Origin: CADEGZ01 sp035443705
GTDB lineage: Bacteria; Pseudomonadota; Gammaproteobacteria; UBA6186; Azoamicaceae
Direction: 5' to 3'
Assembly (NCBI GenBank): GCA_035443705.1
Contig: DAORSV010000032.1
Coordinates: 1-17,583 of the forward strand
Length of the DNA stretch: 17,583 bases
Shown here: positions 6,880-14,260 of the stretch, in pieces
How positions within the stretch are numbered: position 1 is the stretch's first letter
Layout of the letters: the number at the start of each line of letters is the position of its first letter
Program-made: the position numbers and the translations under genes
The notes under the pieces: generated by a model
Databases searched by the model: none
Seen by the model: only the letters and a program-made list of their open reading frames with translations
What the model was told of the DNA's origin: nothing

Positions 6880-7299
6880 ATGCGTAAAGATACCAAAAAA
6901 CCGGGCGTTGTAAAAAGTCGTAAAAGACAGGGAGCCATCGCGCCTGATCAAAAAGTTAAAAAGCTTTTTAAAGACGAAAAAAGTGTTAATTATCAAGACT
7001 ATTTAATGGACACACTCCGGGATCCAGAAGAAGCTGCCGGTTACCTGAACGCCGCGTTGTCTGGCGGAGATATTAAGGTTTTTCTTTTGGCGCTTCAAAA
7101 CGTAGTCCAGGCACAGGGTGGGGTCACAATGCTTTCAGAAAAAACAAATAAAAGCCGAACCAGCTTATATAAATCGTTATCAGCAGGAGGAAATCCTTAT
7201 CTTAAAAATGCAAACGAGCTTTTGACGGCTATGGGCATGCATCTTGCGGTGGTGCCTAATGACCGATGCACGCCATTAAATCAGAATTTGAGTCATTAA
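6880..7299 (+). CDS. HTH antitoxin, HI1420 family, with basic N-terminal extension
   Basis: Antitoxin partner of the toxin four bases upstream. Residues about 46-125 match the HI1420-type addiction antidote (LRDPEEAAGYLNAALSGGD, VFLLALQNVVQAQGG), with a helix-turn-helix at about 82-104 (MLSEKTNKSRTSLYKSL). The family is usually near 100 aa; here a lysine- and arginine-rich stretch of about 37 residues precedes the conserved part. The upstream start is supported by a GAGGTG site placed correctly before ATG 6880, so the extension seems genuine. It should neutralise the toxin and repress the operon through the dyad at 6525-6540. Confidence 0.87.
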   Translation: MRKDTKKPGVVKSRKRQGAIAPDQKVKKLFKDEKSVNYQDYLMDTLRDPEEAAGYLNAALSGGDIKVFLLALQNVVQAQGGVTMLSEKTNKSRTSLYKSLSAGGNPYLKNANELLTAMGMHLAVVPNDRCTPLNQNLSH

Positions 7300-7420
7300 T
7301 TTTTCTGGCCAGTATACCTTTAATTGATGCTAATCATACGTCTTAAGAGGGATTGTTCAGCCTGAGCTAAAAGTCCTGTTGGATGTCAGCGAAAAGGTTC
7401 TAAGGCAAATGAGGTGATTC
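7300..7420 (+). other. Region before the broken antitoxin, possible toxin remnant
   Basis: A frame open from about 7333 to TGA 7413-7415 reads LRGIVQPELKVLLDVSEKV and then stops just before the ribosome site of the CopG-type antitoxin. CopG antitoxins usually follow a toxin, so this could be a toxin tail, but I do not recognise it. Confidence 0.2.
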
Positions 7421-7709
7421 GTGACTAATAAAAAACCTGTTTTTAATCTAGATAAAGTTGAAAAATTTTTATCTGCTTCTTTTGAGCAGGGGGAATGGAA
7501 AAGCATAAAAAATTTAAATAAAGAGAAAGCTAAAGCACGAAAAGCTGCTACTAATTATCTTATTCAAAAGGGCGTGCATCAATATTAGAATATCAGCAGT
7601 TTATTTGAGGCAATTCAAGCAAAAAGCTGCCCATGAAGGATTACCCTATCAAACACTCATTGCTAGTATTTTACATAAATATGCGGCAGGCCACCTGATG
7701 CGTTCCTAA
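7421..7709 (+). pseudogene. CopG-type antitoxin gene split by a one-base insertion
   Basis: A GTG start at 7421, preceded by a good GAGGTG site, opens a 55-codon frame (FLSASFEQGEWKSIKNLNKE) that stops at TAG 7586-7588. The next frame carries the rest of the same family: INIRISAVYLRQFKQKAAHE, then GLPYQTLIASILHKYAAGHL, ending at TAA 7707-7709. Together they match the CopG-type antitoxin of type II systems (PF12441 as I recall it), including the EQGEWKS box, the NIRIS ribbon strand and the LPYQTLI helix. Removing one G from the GGG at 7570-7572 restores a single frame of about 95 residues. A partner toxin is not evident. A sequencing error in the short homopolymer, or a programmed +1 shift, would also explain it. 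Confidence 0.75.
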
Positions 7710-7902
7710 ATGCGATAACCACTACGTATTGTCTATGTCTTAACGTGTTTTAAATCGCTTTTTCTTAGGCGGCCCTTTAAAGTGCTTTAGAGCAAACCTT
7801 ATAGCTAGGTTTAGTTTGAATAATTTATATGTAAATCATAAAGTTAAGTTCTTCAAAGCAAATCGATAGAATTAAACCTAGCTGTATAAAAAATAGCCAT
7901 AA
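7710..7902. other. Non-coding stretch with a 10-bp inverted repeat
   Basis: GCTAGGTTTA (7804-7813) and TAAACCTAGC (7873-7882) are perfect inverted copies 59 bases apart. They could be remnants of a small mobile element, but no matching coding sequence lies between them. Confidence 0.3.
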
Positions 7903-8259
7903 GCAATTGATCCAATCTATAATATCGCTTTGGGTTATTATAAATCTGCAATCGATAGTTTAACAGGCGAAAGTATGAAGGTACCCATTTTTACCCGACG
8001 TTGCGGCAGCTTAAAGAAAGAAACCCCTTCTTTCGAGGAACAAAAAGCCAAGAACTGATTAAAACAGACATAAGAGAGAAACAGGAAAGGGTGTAAAATC
8101 GATGGTGAAAAGGAGCATTGGCGCGGCGATGAAAAATGCTACGGGTGCAAAAGCGTTTTGGCGAGCGCTGTATGTCAGAGGGAAGCTGCGGGTTATAGAT
8201 TTGCCAGTTATTTCTTGTGCAAAAATTGCAATGAACCCTTTGGTATAAAATTTGACTAA
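7903..8259 (+). pseudogene. Decayed gene with a C-terminal zinc-ribbon-like region
   Basis: Three open stretches line up end to end. Frame one (from 7903) reads PIYNIALGYYKSAIDSLTGE. A shifted frame (7974-8093) reads YEGTHFYPTLRQLKERNPFF and continues to a stop at 8094-8096. The original frame resumes at about 8092 and ends at TAA 8257-8259; it holds CYGC and CKNC, a pair of CxxC knuckles typical of a zinc ribbon. No start codon precedes the last part in its own frame, and the middle part has lost its frame to a compensating pair of indels. I do not recognise the parent family. The case for a gene rests on protein-like composition, so it is moderate. Confidence 0.4.
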
Positions 8260-8563
8260 AAAAAACCAAGCCAATAAAAAGTTGGATTACTTATAACAAA
8301 CGGGTAACAAAATAGGAGTAGTAATTGATAACGTTGATTTGTAAAAGTTATAACTATATTGCATCACCTGTGAACATCTCGCCATCCATCCTAAAGAAAA
8401 GTGCACAGCAACGGATTAAATCGCCTTTCACAACCACAATGCTTTTCTTTAAATTGATTACTGATAATAATACAAGTATGCTTATACTTGATTTCTTAAG
8501 GTTTTAACTACCTGTTATTTCGGGAGTCTCATAAAACGAGAAACAAAATTCATAGGAGGAAGA
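8260..8563. other. Intergenic region upstream of the Sel1-repeat gene
   Basis: A 60-codon frame with a TTG start (8325-8507) is present, but its composition is unremarkable and it has no recognisable family, so I do not call it a gene. A strong ribosome site AGGAGGAAG lies immediately before ATG 8564. No confident promoter was identified. Confidence 0.35.
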
Positions 8564-9118
8564 ATGGAACTGAAAAAAATTAATTTTATTTTTTTAATTA
8601 TCGTATTATTTTTTGCTAAAGCTAGCATAGTCTTTGCTGATGAGCCTGAATGGGTATTAGTATTAAAAGAAAAAGCCAAAAAAGGAGATGCGGATAGTCA
8701 GGTCGAATTAGGGAAGATTTATCGTGGCAAGGTTTGCTTAACAGACAGTAAAACAAAGTATCGTTTGTGTATCTATGATAATACCCCAGGCGTTCGCGCG
8801 AATCACTTTGAGGCGGTTAATTGGTTTAGGCAAGCGGCTAAGCAAGGTGATCCTAAAGGCCAGACTGAATTAGCTTTTATGTATAGAGAGGGATTTGGGG
8901 TCAGGCAAGATTATACAGAAGCTTTGAGATGGCTCCGGGTGGCTGCTGAACAGAACTATGGGGAAGCTCAAGTCGATATAGGTACAATGTACGAAGAAGG
9001 GGCGGGAGTACCTAAAAATTGTATTATCGCAAAAGAATGGTATGGCAAAGCTTGTGATAATAAAAGAGAAACAGGATGCTTGTTTTACAAAACGTTAAAT
9101 GAAAAATCACGGACGTAA
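8564..9118 (+). CDS. Secreted Sel1-like repeat (tetratricopeptide-like) protein
   Basis: Exported protein of 184 aa. Residues 1-25 are a signal peptide with a lysine n-region, the hydrophobic core INFIFLIIVLFF, and a probable cleavage site after VFA (A25). The mature part is built from Sel1-like helical repeats: one at about 40-93, interrupted by an insertion at 55-78, one at 96-131 (LAFMYREGFGVRQDYTEALR) and one at 132-165 (IGTMYEEGAGVPKNCIIAKE). Four cysteines (C58, C69, C153, C164) and C172 in the mature chain suit a periplasmic or secreted location with disulphides. The family mediates protein-protein contacts; in intracellular Legionellales some members affect host interaction, but nothing here proves that. 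The AGGAGGAAG site fixes the start. Confidence 0.87.
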   Translation: MELKKINFIFLIIVLFFAKASIVFADEPEWVLVLKEKAKKGDADSQVELGKIYRGKVCLTDSKTKYRLCIYDNTPGVRANHFEAVNWFRQAAKQGDPKGQTELAFMYREGFGVRQDYTEALRWLRVAAEQNYGEAQVDIGTMYEEGAGVPKNCIIAKEWYGKACDNKRETGCLFYKTLNEKSRT

Positions 9119-9226
9119 CAAACATGGGTGTCAGGTTCTTAGGCAATAACTTGTCTAAAAGACGCTTACTAGTACTTCAAGCCCAACTACAAGACGACTA
9201 AAATATACTTTCTCACAATAATGTTT

Positions 9227-9697
9227 TTACCAGCTTTGCTCAGCCTCTATCAAAACCCACTTTAAATGGTTTCCTAAACTCTCAAGGGAATATTGTAATT
9301 CTTGAAAGGGAAAATCCTTCTCAGAGTTATTCTCCCTTCCCCTGGTAAATGAAATAGTTAAAACAAAGCCTTCTTGCTTAGTTTGACAAAGAAACTTAAT
9401 GTTAAATGCTTGCTCATTAGGTCGGAATTTATGAAGATAACAGATATTGCGGCTCTGTTTTAAATGTTCTATAGTGCCATCAATATGATTAGCTTCATTA
9501 CATTTTGCTCTATCCCAAAAGGCCCAGTCAGGGTCATTGTTAAAGACAGATTTAAACCCGTTTTCAATATTTTTCAATTGACTAGAAATGTCTTCTAATC
9601 TACTTTTATGGTCTCTATTGTAAAAATACTCTCGTTTAAGACTTTCATCTATAAGTTTGCTTATTACGCGATTTACATGTTCAGTATAAGGATTCAT
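9227..9697 (-). CDS. Hypothetical protein
   Basis: A 156-aa protein I do not recognise. It is hydrophilic, with no signal peptide or membrane segment. The first 55 residues are predicted helical and possibly coiled (HVNRVISKLIDESLKREYFY, LEDISSQLKNIENGFKSVF). The middle contains the tryptophan-rich DPDWAFWDRAKC, and the end carries strands (FLCQTKQEGFVLTISFTRGR). ATG 9697 is preceded by GGGAG about 12 bases upstream, a loose spacing. It converges with the Sel1-repeat gene and has no operon partner. A nearly identical leader segment, TTGGGAGTAAT plus AATAA, occurs in non-coding DNA at 14651-14668. Codon composition looks like that of its neighbours, so it is probably a real gene. Confidence 0.65.
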   Translation of the reverse strand: MNPYTEHVNRVISKLIDESLKREYFYNRDHKSRLEDISSQLKNIENGFKSVFNNDPDWAFWDRAKCNEANHIDGTIEHLKQSRNICYLHKFRPNEQAFNIKFLCQTKQEGFVLTISFTRGRENNSEKDFPFQELQYSLESLGNHLKWVLIEAEQSW

Positions 9698-10318
9698 GTT
9701 TATTAATTACTCCCAAGGGTTGACTAAAACAAAAAGTTAGATTTCAACATTACAGTAAAGTTTATTCTGTGTCCAATAGCTTTAAAAGAAACAGAAATTA
9801 AATTTTTACTTGGCTGGGCTAAGACAACTCTTTGAAAAACGTAGAAAAAAATTCTTCAATGTTGAAAAAATTTTTTTATATCATTTACAAAAGTTCATTT
9901 CAATTTTTGGCCCGGTTTTAGGTGTTTTTAGCAAAAAATTACAGAACTTGGCTTCAATAAAATTTGTTTTTACACATTCAAAAAAATCCATGCTGATACC
10001 TTTGAAAGAGCGGGAATTAAATTAAGTAATCCGTTGATAATAACTTAGTTTCACAGCCAACAACAGGGTTCATCTTGGGCCAATATATTGATTTTTCTGA
10101 AAAAATTGAAATGAAATTCTGTAAATTGAAATGAATTTTTGTAAATGACATTTTATTAAATTAATTGCCGATAATGATAATTATTTGCAATAGCGTTAAA
10201 ATATTGATCTATTTACACGGGTAAAACGTTGATCTATAATTAAAAGCGTCTGAGGAGCCATTTGGTGGCAAAGAACGGGCCCTAGGGCGGCTGCCGCTTT
10301 AAAATAAATTGCAATATA
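9698..10318. other. Long non-coding region with two sets of direct repeats
   Basis: No gene is convincing; the 71-codon frame at 9810-10025 starts with TTG and looks random. A 20-bp unit (AAATTGAAATGAAATTCTGT) is tandemly duplicated at 10103-10122 and 10123-10142 with two mismatches. An 18-base element ending in TTGATCTAT occurs at 10195-10212 and 10220-10237, 25 bp apart, with three mismatches. Positions 10245-10297 are a short GC-rich island with the palindromes GGGCCC (10278-10283) and GCGGC-T-GCCGC (10287-10297). These repeats lie 50-250 bp upstream of the abiE operon. Confidence 0.5.
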
Positions 10319-10348
10319 TTTACAAATTAAGACATTTTATGGTATATT
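10319..10348 (+). promoter_or_regulatory. Putative promoter of the abiE operon
   Basis: TTTACA (10319-10324) and TATATT (10343-10348) are spaced 18 bases apart. The -10 ends six bases before ATG 10355, so the message would be leaderless or nearly so. No ribosome site precedes the ATG, which fits. Confidence 0.45.
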
Positions 10349-10354
10349 TTTAAA

Positions 10355-11173
10355 ATGAAATACAAAGAATATGAAAAAAACTCGCTTTCTGCCTACCTGG
10401 ATAAACTCCAAAGTCGGGGATTTTATTCTTTTACTAAATCCGCGGCACTTCCATTGCTGAGGTGCACGGAGAAAACTTTTGAAAGAGCGGCGGGGCGTTT
10501 AATACAAAAGGACAGGCTGCTCTCGATTAAGCCAGGATTTTTTATTATTGTGCCGCTCGAATATAAAACTTGGGGAAGCTTACCTCCTGAATGGTTTATA
10601 AAAGATTTGATGGCCCATCTTGAATTACCCTATTATGTTGGGTTGCTCTCTGCCGCAGCTTTATACGGCGCCACACATCAAGCGCCTCAACAATTTCAAG
10701 TAATGACAAATACAGTTGTGAGCAGCATCATTAAGAAAAAACTTAATATTCGTTTTTTTAAAAACCAAAGAATCGAGCAGGTTTTATTTAAGGAGCGACA
10801 AACCCAAACGGGCACGCTACGTGTTTCAACGCCTGAAGCGACAGCCTTGGACTTAGTAAGCTTTTATAAATCCTCTGGCTACTTTAGCCATATTGCGACG
10901 GTGCTTTCAGAATTGGAAGAAAAACTCAATCCCGATATGTTAATTGAGACGGCCCAAAAAGGCGAGTATGAATGGCCAGTTATTCAACGTTTGGGGTATT
11001 TGCTTTCCCTGGAAGAAGTGTGCGGCCGGGAAGATTTATTAAAGCCATTGGCTAAATGGATCGCAGACACAAAACCCCGCCATGTTCCCCTGGCGCCTTA
11101 CAAAGCTTATCAAGAGAATGAAAGGGAGTCGTGTTGGCGTATTTTTATCAATGAATCGATAGAGGTAGACTGA
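10355..11173 (+). CDS. abiEi: AbiEi-family antitoxin of a type IV toxin-antitoxin system
   Basis: Antitoxin and transcriptional repressor of the AbiE system, 272 aa. The N-terminal region (about 5-65) is a winged-helix domain (LSAYLDKLQSRGFYSFTKSA ... RAAGRLIQKDRLLSIKPGFF). The central region bears the AbiEi signature PYYVGLLSAAALYGATHQAP (91-110), and STPEATALDLVSFY lies near 159-172. In characterised AbiE pairs the antitoxin does not bind the toxin; it lowers its effect and represses the operon by binding inverted repeats upstream. The downstream toxin gene overlaps the stop by one base (TGATG), so the pair is co-translated. The start lacks a ribosome site; see the promoter just upstream. 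Base composition is higher in G+C than the rep/par region, suggesting a separate origin. Confidence 0.9.
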   Translation: MKYKEYEKNSLSAYLDKLQSRGFYSFTKSAALPLLRCTEKTFERAAGRLIQKDRLLSIKPGFFIIVPLEYKTWGSLPPEWFIKDLMAHLELPYYVGLLSAAALYGATHQAPQQFQVMTNTVVSSIIKKKLNIRFFKNQRIEQVLFKERQTQTGTLRVSTPEATALDLVSFYKSSGYFSHIATVLSELEEKLNPDMLIETAQKGEYEWPVIQRLGYLLSLEEVCGREDLLKPLAKWIADTKPRHVPLAPYKAYQENERESCWRIFINESIEVD

Positions 11174-12015
11174 TGATTGAAACTTCCAGTGTTATTTATT
11201 GGCGTGGTAAAGCACCTTGGGGAAATGATGCCCAGGTGGAGCAAGATTTAATCTTATCCAGAGCGTTGATTGATATTTTTAACCATCCAGATTTGGCGAA
11301 TAAACTAACGTTTAGAGGTGGCACGGCCCTTCAAAAATTATTTTATAAAAACCCAACACGCTATAGCGAAGATATTGATTTGGTGCAAATAGCCCCAGGT
11401 CCCATTGGGCCTATTTTCGATGGGTTAAGAGAGGTCTTAGAGTCTTGGTTGGGAAAATCGAACAAAAATCTTGGAAAAGGACCTGCCACCTTGTTGTATC
11501 GGTTTCAATCCGCGGCGCCGAGTGCTGTCAATATGAAGCTTAAGGTAGAAATTAACACACGAGAACATTTTTCAATTTTTAATCTAAAAGAAGTGCCTTT
11601 TGCGGTAGAGTCACCTTGGTATACCGGTAAAACGATGATAAAAACCTATGAAATTGAAGAATTATTAGGGACAAAATTACGGGCACTTTTCCAGCGTAGA
11701 AAAGGTCGGGATTTATATGATTTGGCGGTTGCTTTAAGACAATTACCTATTGATGTAGAAAAGCTTATTCATTGTTTTAAAGAATATATGAATAATATGG
11801 GCCTTAAAGTTTCCAGAGCTCAATTTGAACAAAATCTGTGGTTAAAAAAAACCTCAGAGCCTTTTAGAGGTGACATTACGCCACTGCTTTCAATTGAAAA
11901 AAACCAACACGATTTTAATGAAGATTTTGACTTAGTATGGCAGCGTATTATTTCAAAATTACCGGGTGAGCCATGGAGCAATCTTGAGATGATGAGTGAG
12001 CTAGGCAATGTCTAG
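11173..12015 (+). CDS. abiEii: AbiEii nucleotidyltransferase toxin
   Basis: Toxin of the type IV AbiE pair, 280 aa, a DNA polymerase beta-like nucleotidyltransferase. The motifs are complete: FRGGTALQKLF (G49, G50, T51), RYSEDIDLV with D67 and D69 as metal ligands, and a third acidic residue in KLKVEIN (E126). LLGTKLRALFQRRKGRDLYD (164-183) carries K168, R179 and D180-D183, the conserved C-terminal catalytic and binding box. Characterised relatives block growth by modifying tRNA 3' ends, and AbiE was first found as a phage abortive-infection system. A GAGGTAG site at the end of abiEi serves the ATG at 11173. The last eight bases overlap the start of the KfrA-like gene, so the operon continues. 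No inactivating change is seen. Confidence 0.92.
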   Translation: MIETSSVIYWRGKAPWGNDAQVEQDLILSRALIDIFNHPDLANKLTFRGGTALQKLFYKNPTRYSEDIDLVQIAPGPIGPIFDGLREVLESWLGKSNKNLGKGPATLLYRFQSAAPSAVNMKLKVEINTREHFSIFNLKEVPFAVESPWYTGKTMIKTYEIEELLGTKLRALFQRRKGRDLYDLAVALRQLPIDVEKLIHCFKEYMNNMGLKVSRAQFEQNLWLKKTSEPFRGDITPLLSIEKNQHDFNEDFDLVWQRIISKLPGEPWSNLEMMSELGNV

Positions 12016-12715
12016 AATATCGATTACTGCTAAAGATGTTTTTCAGGCATCTGAAGCTCTCATCGCGGCAGGAAAAACCCCTACCCAAGGGCGGGTACGT
12101 GAGTATCTAGGGCGGGGCAGTAAAGGCACTATTCATAAATATTTAAAACAATGGAAACAAACCTGTTTCGAAAAAGGCTTTCACCCGCATGGTAACCCGG
12201 CCACAGAGAATAAAGTCTCATCACAAGAAAAACAGGGTTTAGAAAAATTAGTTCAAAAACAGATTTTAGATCAAGAAAGATTAAGTACCGAAATGCTTGA
12301 GACAGAACGACAATTAACAAAAGCTAAAGAACAAAATCGAGCGCTCACGACGAATTTTGAAGAATCAAAATTTCAATATGCTATATTAGAAACTGCTTAC
12401 AAAAACCTCCAAGAAGCTTTCCAAGTCTTAAGCGACAGTCAAGAGAACATTTTTCAAACCTTACTTAAAGACAAAAATCAACACATTGGATCTTTAAGAC
12501 AAGAATTAAAAGAATTGAATGAAGCGAGTCTTATGGCGGTTAAGGATATTGGTTATCAGGCAGACGAAGCTTTAATAGTTGAAAAACTAAAAACGATTCA
12601 CTTAAGTGATCAAGTCCACGCACTTCAGAAAACAGTTGAGGATTTAAAAAAAGAGTTATTAAAAGTCCAAGTTGTGAAAAACCGTGAAAACCTGCTTGGA
12701 ATAAAGAAAGATTAG
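12008..12715 (+). CDS. KfrA-like DNA-binding coiled-coil protein
   Basis: Plasmid DNA-binding protein related to KfrA, 235 aa. Residues about 5-50 are the KfrA_N helix-turn-helix domain (DVFQASEALIAAGKTPTQGR, YLGRGSKGTIHKYLKQW). Residues about 70-225 form a long alpha-helical coiled coil rich in Q, E, K and L (LEKLVQKQILDQERLSTEML ... ALQKTVEDLKKELLKVQ). On IncP and IncU plasmids KfrA binds its own operator and multimerises, aiding stable inheritance and DNA structure; that role is inferred here. The start overlaps the abiEii stop by eight bases, so it is translationally coupled to the toxin, an unusual partnership. KfrA_N proteins also accompany integrases, and the next gene is one. Target sites were not identified. 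Confidence 0.85.
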   Translation: MSRISITAKDVFQASEALIAAGKTPTQGRVREYLGRGSKGTIHKYLKQWKQTCFEKGFHPHGNPATENKVSSQEKQGLEKLVQKQILDQERLSTEMLETERQLTKAKEQNRALTTNFEESKFQYAILETAYKNLQEAFQVLSDSQENIFQTLLKDKNQHIGSLRQELKELNEASLMAVKDIGYQADEALIVEKLKTIHLSDQVHALQKTVEDLKKELLKVQVVKNRENLLGIKKD

Positions 12716-12757
12716 ATGAACAATAAGGATATTAAAAAATTAGTTGGTAGAGGATAA
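12716..12757 (+). CDS. Possible 13-codon leader peptide
   Basis: ATG 12716 directly follows the kfrA stop TAG and reads MNNKDIKKLVGRG before TAA 12755-12757, three bases before the GTG of the recombinase gene. It could pass ribosomes on to the recombinase start or be a chance frame. Nothing else supports it. Confidence 0.2.
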   Translation: MNNKDIKKLVGRG

Positions 12758-12760
12758 CAG

Positions 12761-14260
12761 GTGGAAATAATAACAAACGATAAGGGGTCTTATCTTTCTG
12801 TTTTAAATGGAAGAGAACCCCAAATAGCTTTAGAAGCATGTTCTAAACCCTATAGTGAACATTGCCAAATTACAGCAAAAAATGACATAGAAGCCGTCCT
12901 TTGTTGGCTTTTGCGACATAAAAATAAGAATACGTTTAATGCCTATTATAAAGAATCAAGAAGATTGTTGCTTTGGTGCATCTATGAGAGAGGCATCACA
13001 ATTGGGCAGATGAAAGTACAAGATTTTGAGTCATACTTTGAATTCTTAAAGGATCCGCCTAGACATTGGATGGCAATTTCCGATAAATCGGGTAAAAGTA
13101 AAAATTGGCCGCTTTTAAAATCAGGTCTTAGCGAGCCTGCTTGCCGCATGAGTATCAGAAGTATTAATTCGCTCGTCAATTATTTAGTGGATGCAGATTA
13201 TTTACGAACAAATGCTCTGAAATTGCTAAGTACAACTTTTTCAAAGCCGCTTGACTTAGAAATGCAAAAATACAAGATGTGGGAAAGAATGTTAGAAGTG
13301 GATGAATGGGAGGCCATACAAAAAGCTATCCAAGCTATGCCGGAGAGTACACTTCAAGAAATCGACAATAAGATGCGTACCCAATTCTTATTTGCTTTAT
13401 TCTATTTACTGGGACTGCGTATTCACGAAGTAGCGCTTTCGAGTTGGAACGCTTTTAGAAAACGAGAAGGACGCTGGTGGTTTTTTATAAAAGGTAAGGG
13501 CGGGAAGCCGGGGCATGTGCCTGTTAATGATCAATTATTATCTTATGTAAAAGTCTATCGTTTGCATTTAGGCTTAGCGCCTCTACCGAATTTAGACGAT
13601 CACAAAAATCTTTTTCTCTCTAAAAAGACAAAAAAACCTTTAAAAGTTCGGCAGCTGTATAGCCTGGTTAAAGCGATTAGCAAAGCGGCCTCAAAGTCAT
13701 TTCTAGATCAACCGCACAAAAAGGAAAAGCTTGAAAAAGTGTCTCCCCATTGGCTGAGACATTTGTCGGCAAGCCATCAAGATAAGGCGGGTATTCCGGC
13801 GAGCATGATCCAAGCCAATCATCGACATAGCTCTATTCAGACCACGCAAATTTATTTACATGCGGAGGATGAATTGAGATCACATGAAATCCAAAAATTG
13901 CGGATGCAGTTCGAACCGGAATTAATCGTGAAACATGCAACCTCAGAAAAAGTAGAATTAAAAATCACCTTTAAAGGAAGTCCGCTCAGTAATGCATTAA
14001 GCTTTTCGCGATTATTGACTTCTATTGAGGATCAGGTTTTAAGAGATATTTCTTGGCAACGGGAGGGCGCTGTTCTAGAGGGATTACTTAAGCAGTATGA
14101 GCATTTAAAGAAATTTGGTGAATGCTTAACGGTTTGTTATTATTTAAATAATTTACAAGAAGAAGCAGTTAATAGCCTTCAAAAAGCAATTAAACGAGAA
14201 GCAGAGATTCGATTGTTTGAATGCCGTGTTTTACTCAATTCTAGGATTGCGTCAATATAA
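12761..14260 (+). CDS. Tyrosine recombinase (phage-type integrase) with C-terminal extension
   Basis: Site-specific tyrosine recombinase, 499 aa, unusually long. Residues about 40-170 are a SAM-like core-binding domain (AVLCWLLRHKNKNTFNAYYK). The catalytic domain spans about 180-375: R220 in LLGLRIHEVAL, K246 in the beta-hairpin KGKGGKPGHVPV, H330 and R333 in SPHWLRHLSA, H356 in ANHRHSSIQ, and the nucleophile Y365 in TTQIYLHAE. All the key residues are present. About 125 residues follow the nucleophile, containing helical segments (VLEGLLKQYEHLKKF, EEAVNSLQKAIKREAEIRLF) that are not part of the usual fold. The GTG start has a GAGG site seven bases upstream. It is the fourth gene of the abiE-kfrA operon. 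It may resolve plasmid dimers or move the cassette; no att site was recognised. Confidence 0.9.
   Translation: MEIITNDKGSYLSVLNGREPQIALEACSKPYSEHCQITAKNDIEAVLCWLLRHKNKNTFNAYYKESRRLLLWCIYERGITIGQMKVQDFESYFEFLKDPPRHWMAISDKSGKSKNWPLLKSGLSEPACRMSIRSINSLVNYLVDADYLRTNALKLLSTTFSKPLDLEMQKYKMWERMLEVDEWEAIQKAIQAMPESTLQEIDNKMRTQFLFALFYLLGLRIHEVALSSWNAFRKREGRWWFFIKGKGGKPGHVPVNDQLLSYVKVYRLHLGLAPLPNLDDHKNLFLSKKTKKPLKVRQLYSLVKAISKAASKSFLDQPHKKEKLEKVSPHWLRHLSASHQDKAGIPASMIQANHRHSSIQTTQIYLHAEDELRSHEIQKLRMQFEPELIVKHATSEKVELKITFKGSPLSNALSFSRLLTSIEDQVLRDISWQREGAVLEGLLKQYEHLKKFGECLTVCYYLNNLQEEAVNSLQKAIKREAEIRLFECRVLLNSRIASI

Noticed and set aside
6784..6996. 70-codon minus-strand frame
   Set aside because: Opposite the toxin and antitoxin genes, no support.
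7991..8274. Two minus-strand frames of 92 and 71 codons
   Set aside because: They overlap each other and the plus-strand zinc-ribbon remnant, and their composition is not protein-like.
8325..8507. 60-codon plus-strand frame with TTG start
   Set aside because: An AGGAG-like site exists upstream, but the product has low complexity and no family; kept as non-coding.
9124..9141. GGGTGTCAGGTTCTTAG after the Sel1 gene
   Set aside because: Reminded me of sequence seen near REP-associated transposases, but there is no second copy or transposase here to support it.
9810..10025. 71-codon plus-strand frame with TTG start
   Set aside because: Lysine/phenylalanine-rich translation typical of AT-rich DNA, no ribosome site, no recognisable motif.
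11820..12008. Minus-strand frames opposite abiEii, kfrA and the recombinase (also 12129-12320 and 12982-13179)
   Set aside because: Shadows of well-supported plus-strand genes.
12761..14260. Prophage or integrated element centred on the recombinase
   Set aside because: No phage structural, lysis or packaging genes are present in the window, and the flanks show no tRNA or att duplication.
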